Of a DNA stretch of 64,000 bases, positions 25,135-33,321 are shown in pieces. Each line of letters starts with the position of its first letter. The stretch's first letter is position 1. The translations under genes were made by a program, and so were the position numbers. The notes beneath the pieces are model-generated. The model was not told the origin of the DNA and did no database searches. It was given only the letters and a program-made list of their open reading frames with translations. Source of the DNA: CAZART01 sp964487555 (GTDB taxonomy: Bacteria > Bacteroidota > Rhodothermia > Rhodothermales > VXPQ01); the NCBI GenBank assembly GCA_964487555.1, contig CAZART010000005.1:42405-106404 (forward strand), written 5' to 3'.

Positions 25135-25307
25135 AACGGACGCTTTAAAAGGATATCCGACAGATAATGAGAGGCAAAAATATACCCGCATGCACGCCGA
25201 ATGTTGTCACACGCAACCATGCACTTACGTGAAGTGTTCACGGAAGATGCAGGAGAAGACCGGCCCGATCCGGGATAGTTTGCGAAACGCACCGTCAGAT
25301 GCTTCGC

Positions 25308-25334
25308 GTGCACGTCCGGAACGGTGACGTGCAC
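25308..25334. promoter_or_regulatory. Perfect 9-bp inverted repeat in the RND-cdaA divergent spacer
   Basis: GTGCACGTC (25308-25316) and GACGTGCAC (25326-25334) form a perfect inverted repeat with a 9-nt spacer in the 296-bp region between the RND adaptor start (25134, minus) and the cyclase start (25431, plus). It may be a dimeric operator or a 5'-UTR hairpin. No regulator gene is adjacent. The remainder of the spacer shows no clear promoter. Confidence 0.35.
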
Positions 25335-25430
25335 CGGTCCGCCCGAGCGTCACGTTACAGTGCCTTCACATCCTGGGTGCAGCAGGATGGGGATGTTTTG
25401 GTTCGACGGTATTCGTAAAGGAGCATCGAG

Positions 25431-26891
25431 ATGGAATTTCTGAGCGACATCTCTCGTCAGGTCGGACCTCTCGACGTACTCGACATCGGTCTCGTGGCGG
25501 CGGTGATTTACGGAATCCTCGCGTGGCTACGAGGAAGCATTCCGGAGAGCGCGTGGCGGCGCATCTTTGTGGCGGTGCCGATCGTGGCCGGCATTTACAT
25601 CCTCGTGCGTGTGTTCGATCTCTATCTGCTAGAGACCGTCGTCCGGGTTCTTTTCATCGTACTGGTGATAACGGTTGTCGTCGTCTTCCAGTCCGACATC
25701 CGTCGGATGTTCGATCGCGTGGTGACCTCGAGATTTCTGCGCCGAAACGCCCCGACGGAAGAGACGTCCACGTACGACATCCTTGCAGAAGCGGCATCAA
25801 AGATGGCGGAGATGCGGATGGGCGCGCTCATCGCTATCAAGGGTCGAGAGCCGCTGGACACCCACATCCACGGCGGCATTGAGCTAGGCGGCCGTGTAAC
25901 GCAGCCGCTTCTGTTCGGGATTTTTCATCCGGAAACGCCGGGACATGACGGCGCCGTTATCATCGATGGAGATCGGGTGATGCGATTCGCAGCGCATCTG
26001 CCGTTGGCTCCGGACCTGCCTGATGTGAGTCGGTACGGAGGAACGCGGCACGCGGCCGCGCTTGGTCTGTCCGAAGAATCCGATGCGCTCGTGATCGTGG
26101 TATCCGAGGAGCGGGGCTCGATCGGCGTTGCCCGCGATGGTCGCCTTGAACCCGACGTGGACGTGAGTGAGCTGAAGGCTCACCTTGAATCATTCTGGAA
26201 CAAGCATTACCGTCGCCATATCCCGGCGCGCACGGCCTGGTGGCGCCGTCCGAATCTGCGTAGCGCCGGTGCGGCCATTTTGCTCTCGGTACTCACGTGG
26301 CTGCTCGTTGTATATAGCCCTAACACGATCATCCGCACGCTGGCGATCCCCATAGAGATCCGCAATCTGCCGGACGGCTGGGCGCTCGACGGCGAGCTGC
26401 CCGCGGAGGCCCAAGTGGTGTTAAGTGGGTCCGAGCAGGTTTTTCGCCGGCTGAATGCTGCGAATCTGGCCATTTCCGTCGATGCGTCTCAACCTGAGGC
26501 AGGCGTGCAGGAGATCGTCATCACGGAAGCCGACCTCGATCTTCCGGCAGGCATCGACCTGAATCACGTTGAACCACATGCGATTCGGATGAACGTGCGT
26601 CGACTTCGATCCGTGCGTGTTCCGATTAACGTACAGACGACGGGACGTCTCGCCGCCGGTCTTGCCCTGTCGGAGCTGCGTGCCAGGCCGGATTCTGTGA
26701 CGATCATGATCCCGGAGGAGGTTGGCGGCCCACCTCCGAGCGTGCAGGCACAGCCGATCGACTTGAGCGAGCTCGACGGTGATTCGGAGTTTACTCGTCG
26801 ACTCGTTCTTCCCCAGGACGCGAGCCTTCCTGCCGGCGCGTCCAGGGAGGTGGAGATTCTCGTCGACGTCAGCCACGTTGAAAGGCCGTGA
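25431..26891 (+). CDS. cdaA: Diadenylate cyclase (CdaA type) fused to YbbR-like domains
   Basis: A 486-residue protein combining two normally separate proteins. Residues 1-85 hold three membrane helices (for example IVAGIYILVRVF and LFIVLVITVVVVF). Residues about 100-260 are a DAC domain that makes c-di-AMP from two ATP: RVTQPLLFGIF, the DGA motif at 173-175 (PGHDGAVII), and GTRHAAALGLSEESDALVIV (RHA at 206-208 where most cyclases have RHR). CdaA enzymes stop near residue 275. Here a fourth helix (about 278-296, LLSVLTWLLVVYS) leads into two YbbR-like beta repeats (about 303-390 and 393-480), equivalent to CdaR, the separate regulator of CdaA in Firmicutes. The start has an AAAGGAG element 8 nt upstream. 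It probably governs c-di-AMP output from an extracytoplasmic sensor. Confidence 0.9.
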   Translation: MEFLSDISRQVGPLDVLDIGLVAAVIYGILAWLRGSIPESAWRRIFVAVPIVAGIYILVRVFDLYLLETVVRVLFIVLVITVVVVFQSDIRRMFDRVVTSRFLRRNAPTEETSTYDILAEAASKMAEMRMGALIAIKGREPLDTHIHGGIELGGRVTQPLLFGIFHPETPGHDGAVIIDGDRVMRFAAHLPLAPDLPDVSRYGGTRHAAALGLSEESDALVIVVSEERGSIGVARDGRLEPDVDVSELKAHLESFWNKHYRRHIPARTAWWRRPNLRSAGAAILLSVLTWLLVVYSPNTIIRTLAIPIEIRNLPDGWALDGELPAEAQVVLSGSEQVFRRLNAANLAISVDASQPEAGVQEIVITEADLDLPAGIDLNHVEPHAIRMNVRRLRSVRVPINVQTTGRLAAGLALSELRARPDSVTIMIPEEVGGPPPSVQAQPIDLSELDGDSEFTRRLVLPQDASLPAGASREVEILVDVSHVERP

Positions 26892-26897
26892 GCACTT

Positions 26898-27092
26898 CTA
26901 AAAGATGTCGATCAGATCGAGGTGCTTCAGATACTTTTTTGGATCCTCCTTGAATTCGGAAAGGATCTCGTTGAGGTTTATCGCGGCGGAATCGAGGCGC
27001 GTGTAGAGCGAAGGATCATCCACACGAAAATTGACGTCGCGCAGAATCTCCTGACCGTCCAAGGACTTGTGTATATGCTCGATTCCGATCAT
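26898..27092 (-). pseudogene. Chimeric mlaF/mlaD remnant (deletion scar)
   Basis: A 64-codon frame whose two halves look like the ends of two different proteins of the Mla phospholipid-transport system. Residues 1-23 (MIGIEHIHKSLDGQEILRDV and on) match the N-terminus of the MlaF ATPase, just before its Walker A region. Residues 25-64 (DPSLYTRLDS, LNEILSEFKEDPKKYLKHLD and IDIF) match the C-terminus of the MlaD MCE protein, which ends NPKRYLxHLxLxDIF-like in related bacteria. The fusion point is near codon 24 (about 27020), in frame. No Walker motif or MCE domain remains, so transport function is lost. A real deletion and a misassembly are both possible. It lies 6 bp from the end of the convergent cyclase gene. 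Confidence 0.6.
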
Positions 27093-27324
27093 GATTTGCT
27101 TACGGTGCCGAAGTTCACAGCATGACCTCAGCCAATATGTGCTGCCGTTGCTGATGTACGCATCACGTTCTGCCGTGGAGGGTTGCCGGTGTTCAACTGT
27201 ACAGCCGAATCCTCATGCCGTTCGACGCACTTTTTCCGGGCGTAGTGATTGGGAGCCTGGCGTTACCGCACTGTTACACACAGGCGCCGGCACGGCTGTG
27301 CCGAGGGCCGTCGAAAGCTGCCCG

Positions 27325-28350
27325 CTACCACCTCACCGTAGTCCCGCGCACGTCCAGGTGAACAAACGGGCCTCGATGTGGGGCCGGGCTGTATATGCCG
27401 AGGCCGCCGATGAACGGCTGATACCCGGCTACACCGGCCTGCGCCTCGACGATGCGCGCCAGAAACACGGCGTCCTCGCGGGTGACGGCGTTGTCGTCGG
27501 TGAGATCGTCCATGTAACCGTCACCGTCGACGTCGACGAAGACATCGGCCGCGCCGCCGTAGAGATGGCTGCTGTAGTCCGTTTCGTTGCCGATGGACCG
27601 GTTATAGTAGGGCGTGCGAAAGGCGCTCATTATGTGCAGCGTCGGGACGGCAAGGCCGCGTTTGTTGATTTCGCGGAGAAGCATCTCCAGCTTTAGGATG
27701 AGCGATTCCTGCACCAAAACGAATTTGGGATAGGTGCTCTCCTGCTTGCAGAGGAACTGGCCAAGCGTGAAGTGGGGAGAGACCAGTACGTCGCGGTTCT
27801 CCGGGGTCACTTCGACAAATCCCTGCGGCGGCATGTAGGCCGAATCACCCCTGTATGGTTCGCGCTTGTATTGTCCGATACGATAGCCGCGGAGGTATTC
27901 GTCGTCCTGATCGTAGGGCACCATCACGAAGGCATTGATCGTGATGCTCTCGCCGGATCGGCGCTCGTCGATATGGATGGGGTAGTGCCCCGCGATGTCC
28001 GGAGCATGCCAGTGCCACGCTGTCTCGCCCACCCGGTCGATTTCGCCGCCTTCCGCCTCGACGACAAACGTGTCCTCGTGCTCCGGCGTGTGCACTTCAA
28101 GAGCCATCGTTTCGCCCGGCATCACAAAACCCGCCACTACTCGATAGGGGGAGACGACCTCCTTGAACTGAACGCTAAAAGATGCCGTTTCCGGACTGTA
28201 CGTCTCTCCAACCTGTGTGAGGATCTTTCGGGGAGTGGGCTGCACGCTGCGAAGCCTGGAATCCGGCTCGGTCGGCCACAGCAGAGCAGCGAATGCCACG
28301 ACTATGGCGAGCGTCAATGCAACGGCAGGCCAGAGTTTCTTATTGGGCAT
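27325..28350 (-). CDS. M15-family murein peptidase-like protein (MepK/YcbK-like), membrane-anchored
   Basis: A 341-residue protein with an N-terminal membrane anchor (about 8-25, AVALTLAIVVAFAALLW). Its last 130 residues are an M15/DUF882-type zinc peptidase: IMSAFRTPYYNR, SSHLYGGAADVFVD (His and Asp ligands) and the terminal HLDVRG (third ligand). The middle part has a beta-rich domain of its own. It lies directly downstream of an L,D-transpeptidase gene, as E. coli mepK (ycbK) lies beside ldtD (ycbB), where the peptidase cleaves 3-3 crosslinks made by the transpeptidase. A matching role here is inferred from this pairing. ATG at 28350 precedes the anchor. The frame extends 21 codons upstream without coding character. 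Confidence 0.82.
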   Translation of the reverse strand: MPNKKLWPAVALTLAIVVAFAALLWPTEPDSRLRSVQPTPRKILTQVGETYSPETASFSVQFKEVVSPYRVVAGFVMPGETMALEVHTPEHEDTFVVEAEGGEIDRVGETAWHWHAPDIAGHYPIHIDERRSGESITINAFVMVPYDQDDEYLRGYRIGQYKREPYRGDSAYMPPQGFVEVTPENRDVLVSPHFTLGQFLCKQESTYPKFVLVQESLILKLEMLLREINKRGLAVPTLHIMSAFRTPYYNRSIGNETDYSSHLYGGAADVFVDVDGDGYMDDLTDDNAVTREDAVFLARIVEAQAGVAGYQPFIGGLGIYSPAPHRGPFVHLDVRGTTVRW

Positions 28351-28429
28351 GAGGAAGTGGAAAGGCGGAAATTCGGAGACGGGATGACGGAGATCGGCCG
28401 TGCCGCGGCGCAACGGCCGGCGGCACGAT

Positions 28430-30142
28430 CTAGTCGTCCAGACCGGCGATCAGTGAGCCGCACGGCACGGGCTCGGTTTCGGATATCTGCGATTGGAGGG
28501 CCTCGTCGAGCTCCTCGTCGCTTCCATAGATGTCGTCGCGGAAATTGACGAGGCCGTCCTTATCGACGAAGGCGGTCCAGTAGAGGATGTATACCGGTAG
28601 AGGCGAGTCGAGGTATTGTGTCGTTCGCTCACCGCTCTCGATGCGCTGCCGAATCCGATCCGCGGGCCATTCTTCGGAACCAAGGGCGAACTCGCCAAAT
28701 TCCACGGGATGCTCGAGGCGAATGCAGCCATGGCTGTAGGCTCTCTCAGATCGGTCGAACAGATGCTCCTCCGGCGTATCGTGGAGGTAGATGTCAAATT
28801 CGTTCGGAAACATGAATTTGATCCTTCCGAGCGCGTTCTGCACGCCCGGCTTCTGGCGGATACGATAGGTTTTGTTTTCAACGAGATCCAGATCGGCCGA
28901 TGCAGGATCGATTACGGGGGCATCCGTCTCCCAGCCCGCCACGATTTCGTAGTCATTCCTGACCAGGTAATCGCGATCCTCTCTGGCTTTCGGGACGATC
29001 TCCTCGGACGCGATACTCGCAGGGACATTCCAGTACGGATTGAATTCGACGTACTCCATCGTATCGCTGAAAACAGGGGTGTCGTTGTCGTCATACTGCT
29101 CGCCGACGACGACAGCCATTGACAATACTTCCTGCCCGTCACGAAATGCATGGAGCTCGTAGGCGGGAACGTTGACGTGAACGTAGCGACGCCCCAGATG
29201 CGCTGGCAACCATCGCCACCGCTCCATATTCAGCTCAATCTGTCGGATTCGCTCGTCGACCGGCACGTTCATATGTTTGAAGACGACCTCCCCGGCGATG
29301 CCGTCGGTGCGGATCCCGTGTCGCCGTTGAAACCGCTCCACGCCGGAGGCGACGTTGGGCGTGTAGCGTGCGCTGTCCGGATGAGTGGGAATGAGGCTGG
29401 AGTCTACGTCACCGCTGGCGGCCAGACGCTCGATCAGGGCGGCGACCCGCGGTCCCTCATCATCTTCGCTCAATGCTTCGCCGGCCGAGATCGTCGGCCA
29501 CCCACCTCGCTCGGCAATGGCGCGATACTGCGCAAGCGCCTCCCTCAGATGGGCGTACTCGGGGCGCCGCTCGCTCACATTCTGTGCGAGATGTTGGAGG
29601 GAAGCCTCGCCCGTCGTGTCGGTCAGCGCGTCGAGTACGTCGAGGTCGCTCGTCGGCGTGTTCCAGGCCGTTTCAAGGGCCTGTGGGTCCACGCGTCCGT
29701 CGAGCACGTCGTGTGCATAATCCATCAACGTGTGGGTAACGGTCAGATCGAGTTCGGCCAGTGCTCGCGTGTGAAGCGAATCGACATCCGCGTATGCACG
29801 GCGGATGCGGCGATCTAGCTCGACGTTGGCATACTCGCTCGGACTCAATCCTTCCCGGTCGGCATTGCAAAACATATTCAGGATGTCGCGCAACCGTTGC
29901 GTTGATCCGTCTGCCGATACCCAGGCCGGTCGAAAATCGCGCCGGCTGTAGAACGCCTCGACCTGCTCGCGGAACGCATCATCCCCGATGATGGGGTACG
30001 AGGCCGAATCACTCTCGACCATACGCATGATGGATGCCCGTATGCGCTCTTCGCCACGCGCCAGGGAGTCGGAGTCCCTCATGCATGCGGGGAGTGCAAG
30101 CAGGAGACATGCGACTGCGGCGGCGACCATGTATCTTTTCAT
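28430..30142 (-). CDS. Murein L,D-transpeptidase (YcbB/LdtD-like lipoprotein)
   Basis: A 570-residue lipoprotein: the signal peptide ends LLLALPACMRD, with lipobox Cys about residue 20. A scaffold domain of the YcbB type (EAFYSRRDFRPAWVSADG) is followed by a peptidoglycan-binding helix domain (GVERFQRRHGIRTDGIAG) and a YkuD catalytic domain with RKYVHVNVPAYEL-like opening strands and HGC catalytic motif in SHGCIRLEHP near residue 480. It makes 3-3 (mDap-mDap) crosslinks in peptidoglycan or attaches proteins to it. The frame reaches 30187, but ATG 30142 gives a clean lipoprotein signal. The M15 peptidase gene starts 79 bp downstream on the same strand. Confidence 0.92.
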   Translation of the reverse strand: MKRYMVAAAVACLLLALPACMRDSDSLARGEERIRASIMRMVESDSASYPIIGDDAFREQVEAFYSRRDFRPAWVSADGSTQRLRDILNMFCNADREGLSPSEYANVELDRRIRRAYADVDSLHTRALAELDLTVTHTLMDYAHDVLDGRVDPQALETAWNTPTSDLDVLDALTDTTGEASLQHLAQNVSERRPEYAHLREALAQYRAIAERGGWPTISAGEALSEDDEGPRVAALIERLAASGDVDSSLIPTHPDSARYTPNVASGVERFQRRHGIRTDGIAGEVVFKHMNVPVDERIRQIELNMERWRWLPAHLGRRYVHVNVPAYELHAFRDGQEVLSMAVVVGEQYDDNDTPVFSDTMEYVEFNPYWNVPASIASEEIVPKAREDRDYLVRNDYEIVAGWETDAPVIDPASADLDLVENKTYRIRQKPGVQNALGRIKFMFPNEFDIYLHDTPEEHLFDRSERAYSHGCIRLEHPVEFGEFALGSEEWPADRIRQRIESGERTTQYLDSPLPVYILYWTAFVDKDGLVNFRDDIYGSDEELDEALQSQISETEPVPCGSLIAGLDD

Positions 30143-30347
30143 AGAAGAACGAACATTTGGGAGGGCACTGCGAGTGTGCAGGGACATGTACGGGAGCGCT
30201 CAGGCACACGTTCGGTCCGGCTTGATACAACGATGCTACAGTCCTGCACGGAGAAATGCGGCTGATAACCGTACCTTGAAGATACGATCTTCATACAGCC
30301 ACAGCCGCCCTTCTGCTTGCAGCAATACGTACAGACTACAGGACGTC

Positions 30348-30776
30348 ATGAAAATACCTGGGCTTTCGCAGGAAATCATTGAGGCCAACGCAGAGACGGG
30401 CTCGGTCAGCCGGGGGCGAGAATACTTCGAATCAGGCGCCGTCAAGTCGCTCCGGCGAAGGACGGACGATGAGATCGAAGCGTACGTACAGGGTAGCGAT
30501 ATCGCTCCGTACCGCGTCGACATAAAGCACGACGACAAAGGAATCGTATCGGCCGAATGCTCCTGTCCCTACGTAGGAGGAGCCTGGTGCCGCCATATCG
30601 CTGCCGTGCTATTTACCCTGCTGGAATCCGACACGGGCGAAGCCGTTTCTCTCGGTCAGATGCTGGACGAGTTCGACCGGGTTGAACTGATTCACCTTAT
30701 CGAACGGCTCGCCGAGACGTATTCGGGCTTGGTCGACCAGGTTGAGGATGCGTACCGGCACAAGACCGGTGGCTAG
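30348..30776 (+). CDS. SWIM zinc-finger domain protein
   Basis: A 142-residue protein. After GSVSRGREYFESGAVKSLRR it carries a SWIM zinc finger: CSC at about residue 68 followed by CRHIAAVLF, giving the CxCx(n)CxH pattern. SWIM fingers bind DNA or protein and often accompany SNF2 helicases or MULE transposases. Here the protein stands alone, with an amphipathic C-terminal half (EFDRVELIHLIERLAETYSG). I chose ATG 30348 because the frame upstream is low-complexity. It overlaps the stop of the convergent VOC gene by 4 bp (CTAG). It is divergent from the L,D-transpeptidase over 205 bp. Confidence 0.83.
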   Translation: MKIPGLSQEIIEANAETGSVSRGREYFESGAVKSLRRRTDDEIEAYVQGSDIAPYRVDIKHDDKGIVSAECSCPYVGGAWCRHIAAVLFTLLESDTGEAVSLGQMLDEFDRVELIHLIERLAETYSGLVDQVEDAYRHKTGG

Positions 30777-31150
30777 TCCGGCTGCTGCGGCTCCCACAGC
30801 TCGACTTTGTTGTCGTCCGGGTCGATGAACCAGCCGAAGCGGCCGAAATCGTATTCTTCAACCTCTCCGACGATCCGGCCCCCGCCGGCTTCGATGCGAC
30901 GCAAGACCCCCTCCAGATCGTCGACCATCAGATTGATCATGAAGTCCTTGCCGGAAGGTTTGAAGTACGTCGTTTCCGCCACGAACGGGCTCCACACCAT
31001 GTAGCCGGCGGAGGGTAGTTCGGAGGCCCGGAAGTCGACGCTTCCGTGTTCGGTGGCGGCCATACCGAGGTGGTCCTCGTACCATTTCAAGAGCGCCTCT
31101 CGATCTGGACTCTTGAAAAAAACGCCGCCGATTCCAAGTACTTTTGCCAT
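30773..31150 (-). CDS. VOC family protein
   Basis: A 125-residue glyoxalase-fold protein. It opens LGIGGVFFKSPDREALLKWY, the usual first strand and helix, and ends FGRFGWFIDPDDNKVELWEP, the last strand with a metal-ligand Glu. It is of the kind often annotated as a glyoxalase/bleomycin-resistance-like protein. Its substrate is not apparent. The gene lies 45 bp downstream of the DUF4199 gene, so the two may be cotranscribed. Its stop overlaps that of the convergent SWIM gene by 4 bp. Confidence 0.84.
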   Translation of the reverse strand: MAKVLGIGGVFFKSPDREALLKWYEDHLGMAATEHGSVDFRASELPSAGYMVWSPFVAETTYFKPSGKDFMINLMVDDLEGVLRRIEAGGGRIVGEVEEYDFGRFGWFIDPDDNKVELWEPQQPD

Positions 31151-31195
31151 GGTGCGGTGCCGTTCTCGCGATTGGATTGGCTGCGACGGATCGTC

Positions 31196-31750
31196 TTACG
31201 AAGCGGTAGCCTCTTCCGAAGCAGCAGCCTTGCTAGCGTCACGGCGCAGAATGATCGCCGACGCGATGGCGACCACGACGCCGATGAGGAAGACGGTCAG
31301 GAACATCACGACGGTCTGGACGAGCGGGTCCGTGAGCATGGCGCTCTGCGTCTCCAGCTGCGCCGCGTAGCTCTCGAATTCCGCCGCCGACATGTCTGCA
31401 CGCGCTGAATCGAGCGTGTACTGCATGTATTTCTCGCTGAACTCGGGATCGATCACCTTAACGTACAGAAGATTGTAGATCGCGAACGCCGCGGAGGGCA
31501 CCATCGCGATGGCCAGGCCTACGCCGATTCCTTTCCAGAACGAGAGTACGCCCCCGTTGATCTCATCCCGATAGTGCTTTATCCCGAAAAAGACCGGTAC
31601 GAGGGCGACGAAGATGGCCGAGTAGCCGATGATCTCGCCGAGCTTATAGTCTTCCGGGCCCGGTATGCCGAGTGCGAGGAGGAAAATGACGTTGATGCCG
31701 ATAAGGATCAGCGCACTGATCAGGCCGTAGCGGATGAGCACGTTTTTCAT
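31196..31750 (-). CDS. DUF4199 domain-containing membrane protein
   Basis: A 184-residue inner-membrane protein of the Bacteroidota-specific DUF4199 family. It has four predicted helices: residues about 5-27 (YGLISALILIGINVIFLLAL), 36-55 (IIGYSAIFVALVPVFFGIKH), 66-90 and 145-168 (VVMFLTVFLIGVVVAIASAI). The loop HYRDEINGGVLSFWKG between helices 2 and 3 is characteristic. A GTG at 31810 would extend it by 20 residues, but ATG 31750 is adjacent to the first helix. Function unknown. A LuxR-type regulator lies immediately upstream on the same strand, a recurring pairing in this phylum to my knowledge. Confidence 0.85.
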   Translation of the reverse strand: MKNVLIRYGLISALILIGINVIFLLALGIPGPEDYKLGEIIGYSAIFVALVPVFFGIKHYRDEINGGVLSFWKGIGVGLAIAMVPSAAFAIYNLLYVKVIDPEFSEKYMQYTLDSARADMSAAEFESYAAQLETQSAMLTDPLVQTVVMFLTVFLIGVVVAIASAIILRRDASKAAASEEATAS

Positions 31751-31877
31751 GGCGGGTTTTAAGATGGTCCCTGGTTTCCTCCAAGATAAGCACACTTCCG
31801 GGGCGGCCACCTCCTACGAAAGTCGGAATCGGCACCAATCCTACCAAAGGAGGAGTCGTCGAAGCGGCATTTCGCGG

Positions 31878-32324
31878 CTACAGGATGCCGTCATCGTGTG
31901 CGCGACTCACCGCTTCGGTACGTCGCCTCGCATCCAACTTCGAAAAAAGGCTTGACACGTGCGATTTGACCGTCGTTTCTGCGATGAACAGGCGCTCGGC
32001 GATTTCTCGATTGGATAATCCCTCCGCGACCAGCGTCAGGACCTCGTATTCGCGCTCGCTGATGCCGAGCCGCGCGAGCTTCCGCGCGGTTTCTTGCGAA
32101 TCAGTTTCGGTGGTGCGGGCTCCCACGGCATGGCGCGGCTCGGGCGAAGCTCGTCCAAATATGCCTCGGCCCAGCCATAGGCCCACTGCAAGTACCACCG
32201 CCGCGGCACCGCCTATGATCCACGACGATATCGTGGGTTTGAGAAAGAGGGCATACTCGCCGACGACAATGACCAGGAGAAGCACCGCGGCCAGGAGCCC
32301 GTACTCGGCGATCGTCTTCAGCAT
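31878..32324 (-). CDS. Membrane-anchored LuxR-type transcriptional regulator
   Basis: A 148-residue one-component regulator. Two hydrophobic helices occupy residues 8-28 (GLLAAVLLLVIVVGEYALFL) and 33-55 (SWIIGGAAAVVLAVGLWLG). A GerE/LuxR helix-turn-helix domain (about 84-148) follows after a linker: LGISEREYEVLTLVAEGLSN, then REIAERLFIAETTVKSHVSS, where the second helix is the recognition helix. No receiver or ligand-binding domain is present, so the signal probably enters through the membrane segments or through a partner such as the DUF4199 protein, whose gene starts 127 bp downstream. Binding at a membrane-tethered position resembles ToxR-type regulators. The signal is unknown. Confidence 0.85.
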   Translation of the reverse strand: MLKTIAEYGLLAAVLLLVIVVGEYALFLKPTISSWIIGGAAAVVLAVGLWLGRGIFGRASPEPRHAVGARTTETDSQETARKLARLGISEREYEVLTLVAEGLSNREIAERLFIAETTVKSHVSSLFSKLDARRRTEAVSRAHDDGIL

Positions 32325-32369
32325 ATTCGATTCCTGCGATGGACGTGGCGAGACGGTGCAGACATGTAA

Positions 32370-33035
32370 TCAGTCCGTGGCCGCCCGGCTCCGGAGCGAC
32401 CAATCCACGGCCCTCCGCATGAGCTTTCGATAGGCCCTGCACGCCCACACCGCTGCGTCGTGGCCGGGAGCGACGTGCACAACCCGTCCTTGACCGTCGG
32501 CGCGCGTCCAAACCATCGGATGGGCCGCGCCGCGATCGATCGCGACGGCGTGTACGTCCACATCCGAATATTCCTGCGTATATAGCTCATCTACAACCGT
32601 GAACGGTCCGACGCCGCTCAACACGGGATGCCGGCGCTGCATAGGATAGACGGTAAACGGAAAGCGGGGCGGATGGGAAAGAAAGCGACCGCCCAGGAGA
32701 CGCTGCAAATTTTCATTATCCGGTCGGATCGTCGTGGCAGAATGCGCCGCCACGAGACCGCCTCCGGCACGCACCCACGCAGCGAGCGAGTCCGTTTCGT
32801 CGTTGGAAATACCCGGCGTGTACTGGAGCCCATCTTCAGGATTGTCCGGGGGTTCGACATGACAGGTGTAAAGTACGACAACGTCGAATTTGTCGAGGGC
32901 AAGCAGATCCGCGGGATCGTACGTTGCCGTTACGCCGAAACCATACGGCTCAAGCAGCTCTCGGATGAACGCCTCGAATCCGGAAAAGTCATGGTAATGT
33001 CCACCAAGGAGCAGGAGGAGGCGATGCTGCGGCAT
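32370..33035 (-). CDS. ThuA domain-containing protein (glutamine-amidotransferase-like)
   Basis: A 221-residue class I glutamine-amidotransferase-like fold of the ThuA family, common in trehalose and other sugar catabolic clusters. It begins LLLLLGGHYHDFSGFEAFIR, has YDPADLLALDKFDVVVLYTC, GGGLVAAHSATT and the late GQGRVVHVAPGHDAAV. The amidotransferase catalytic Cys is not obvious, as is normal for ThuA. ATG 33035 is preferred to 33095 because the upstream residues read as leader. It is followed 46 bp later by the LuxR regulator gene on the same strand. The biochemical role is unknown. Confidence 0.86.
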   Translation of the reverse strand: MPQHRLLLLLGGHYHDFSGFEAFIRELLEPYGFGVTATYDPADLLALDKFDVVVLYTCHVEPPDNPEDGLQYTPGISNDETDSLAAWVRAGGGLVAAHSATTIRPDNENLQRLLGGRFLSHPPRFPFTVYPMQRRHPVLSGVGPFTVVDELYTQEYSDVDVHAVAIDRGAAHPMVWTRADGQGRVVHVAPGHDAAVWACRAYRKLMRRAVDWSLRSRAATD

Positions 33036-33154
33036 GGGAGATCGTTGCTTCGTGGAGTCGACCGTGCAGGAAGATAAGGGTGCGCGAAGACACACGAAGG
33101 AGCGACGCTCGCGATGTGGAAGGAGACAACGATAGTCGGGCGGCGGAAGTGATG

Positions 33155-33200
33155 GCCGTTCATTAGGCGCTCGAGCGCGTAGAAGCTCTCGACGAACGGC
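33155..33200. other. Nested inverted repeats downstream of the PP2C gene
   Basis: In the 286-bp spacer between the ThuA start and the PP2C stop, an outer 7-bp pair (GCCGTTC 33155-33161 and GAACGGC 33194-33200) encloses a 12-bp perfect palindrome (33167-33178, GCGCTCGAGCGC). It could fold as a hairpin at the end of the PP2C transcript, but no U-tract follows, so I do not call a terminator. The rest of the spacer shows nothing else. Confidence 0.3.
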
Positions 33201-33321
33201 AGGGTAAATCGGAGACCCTAAACTTTGCGTAAAGTCGACACGGATCAGCTCACCGTGATAACGCGAGCAGCCGGCGGTTCAACGGCCTCCGCGTTACGCG
33301 CGCAGTACACCGGTCGACGCG

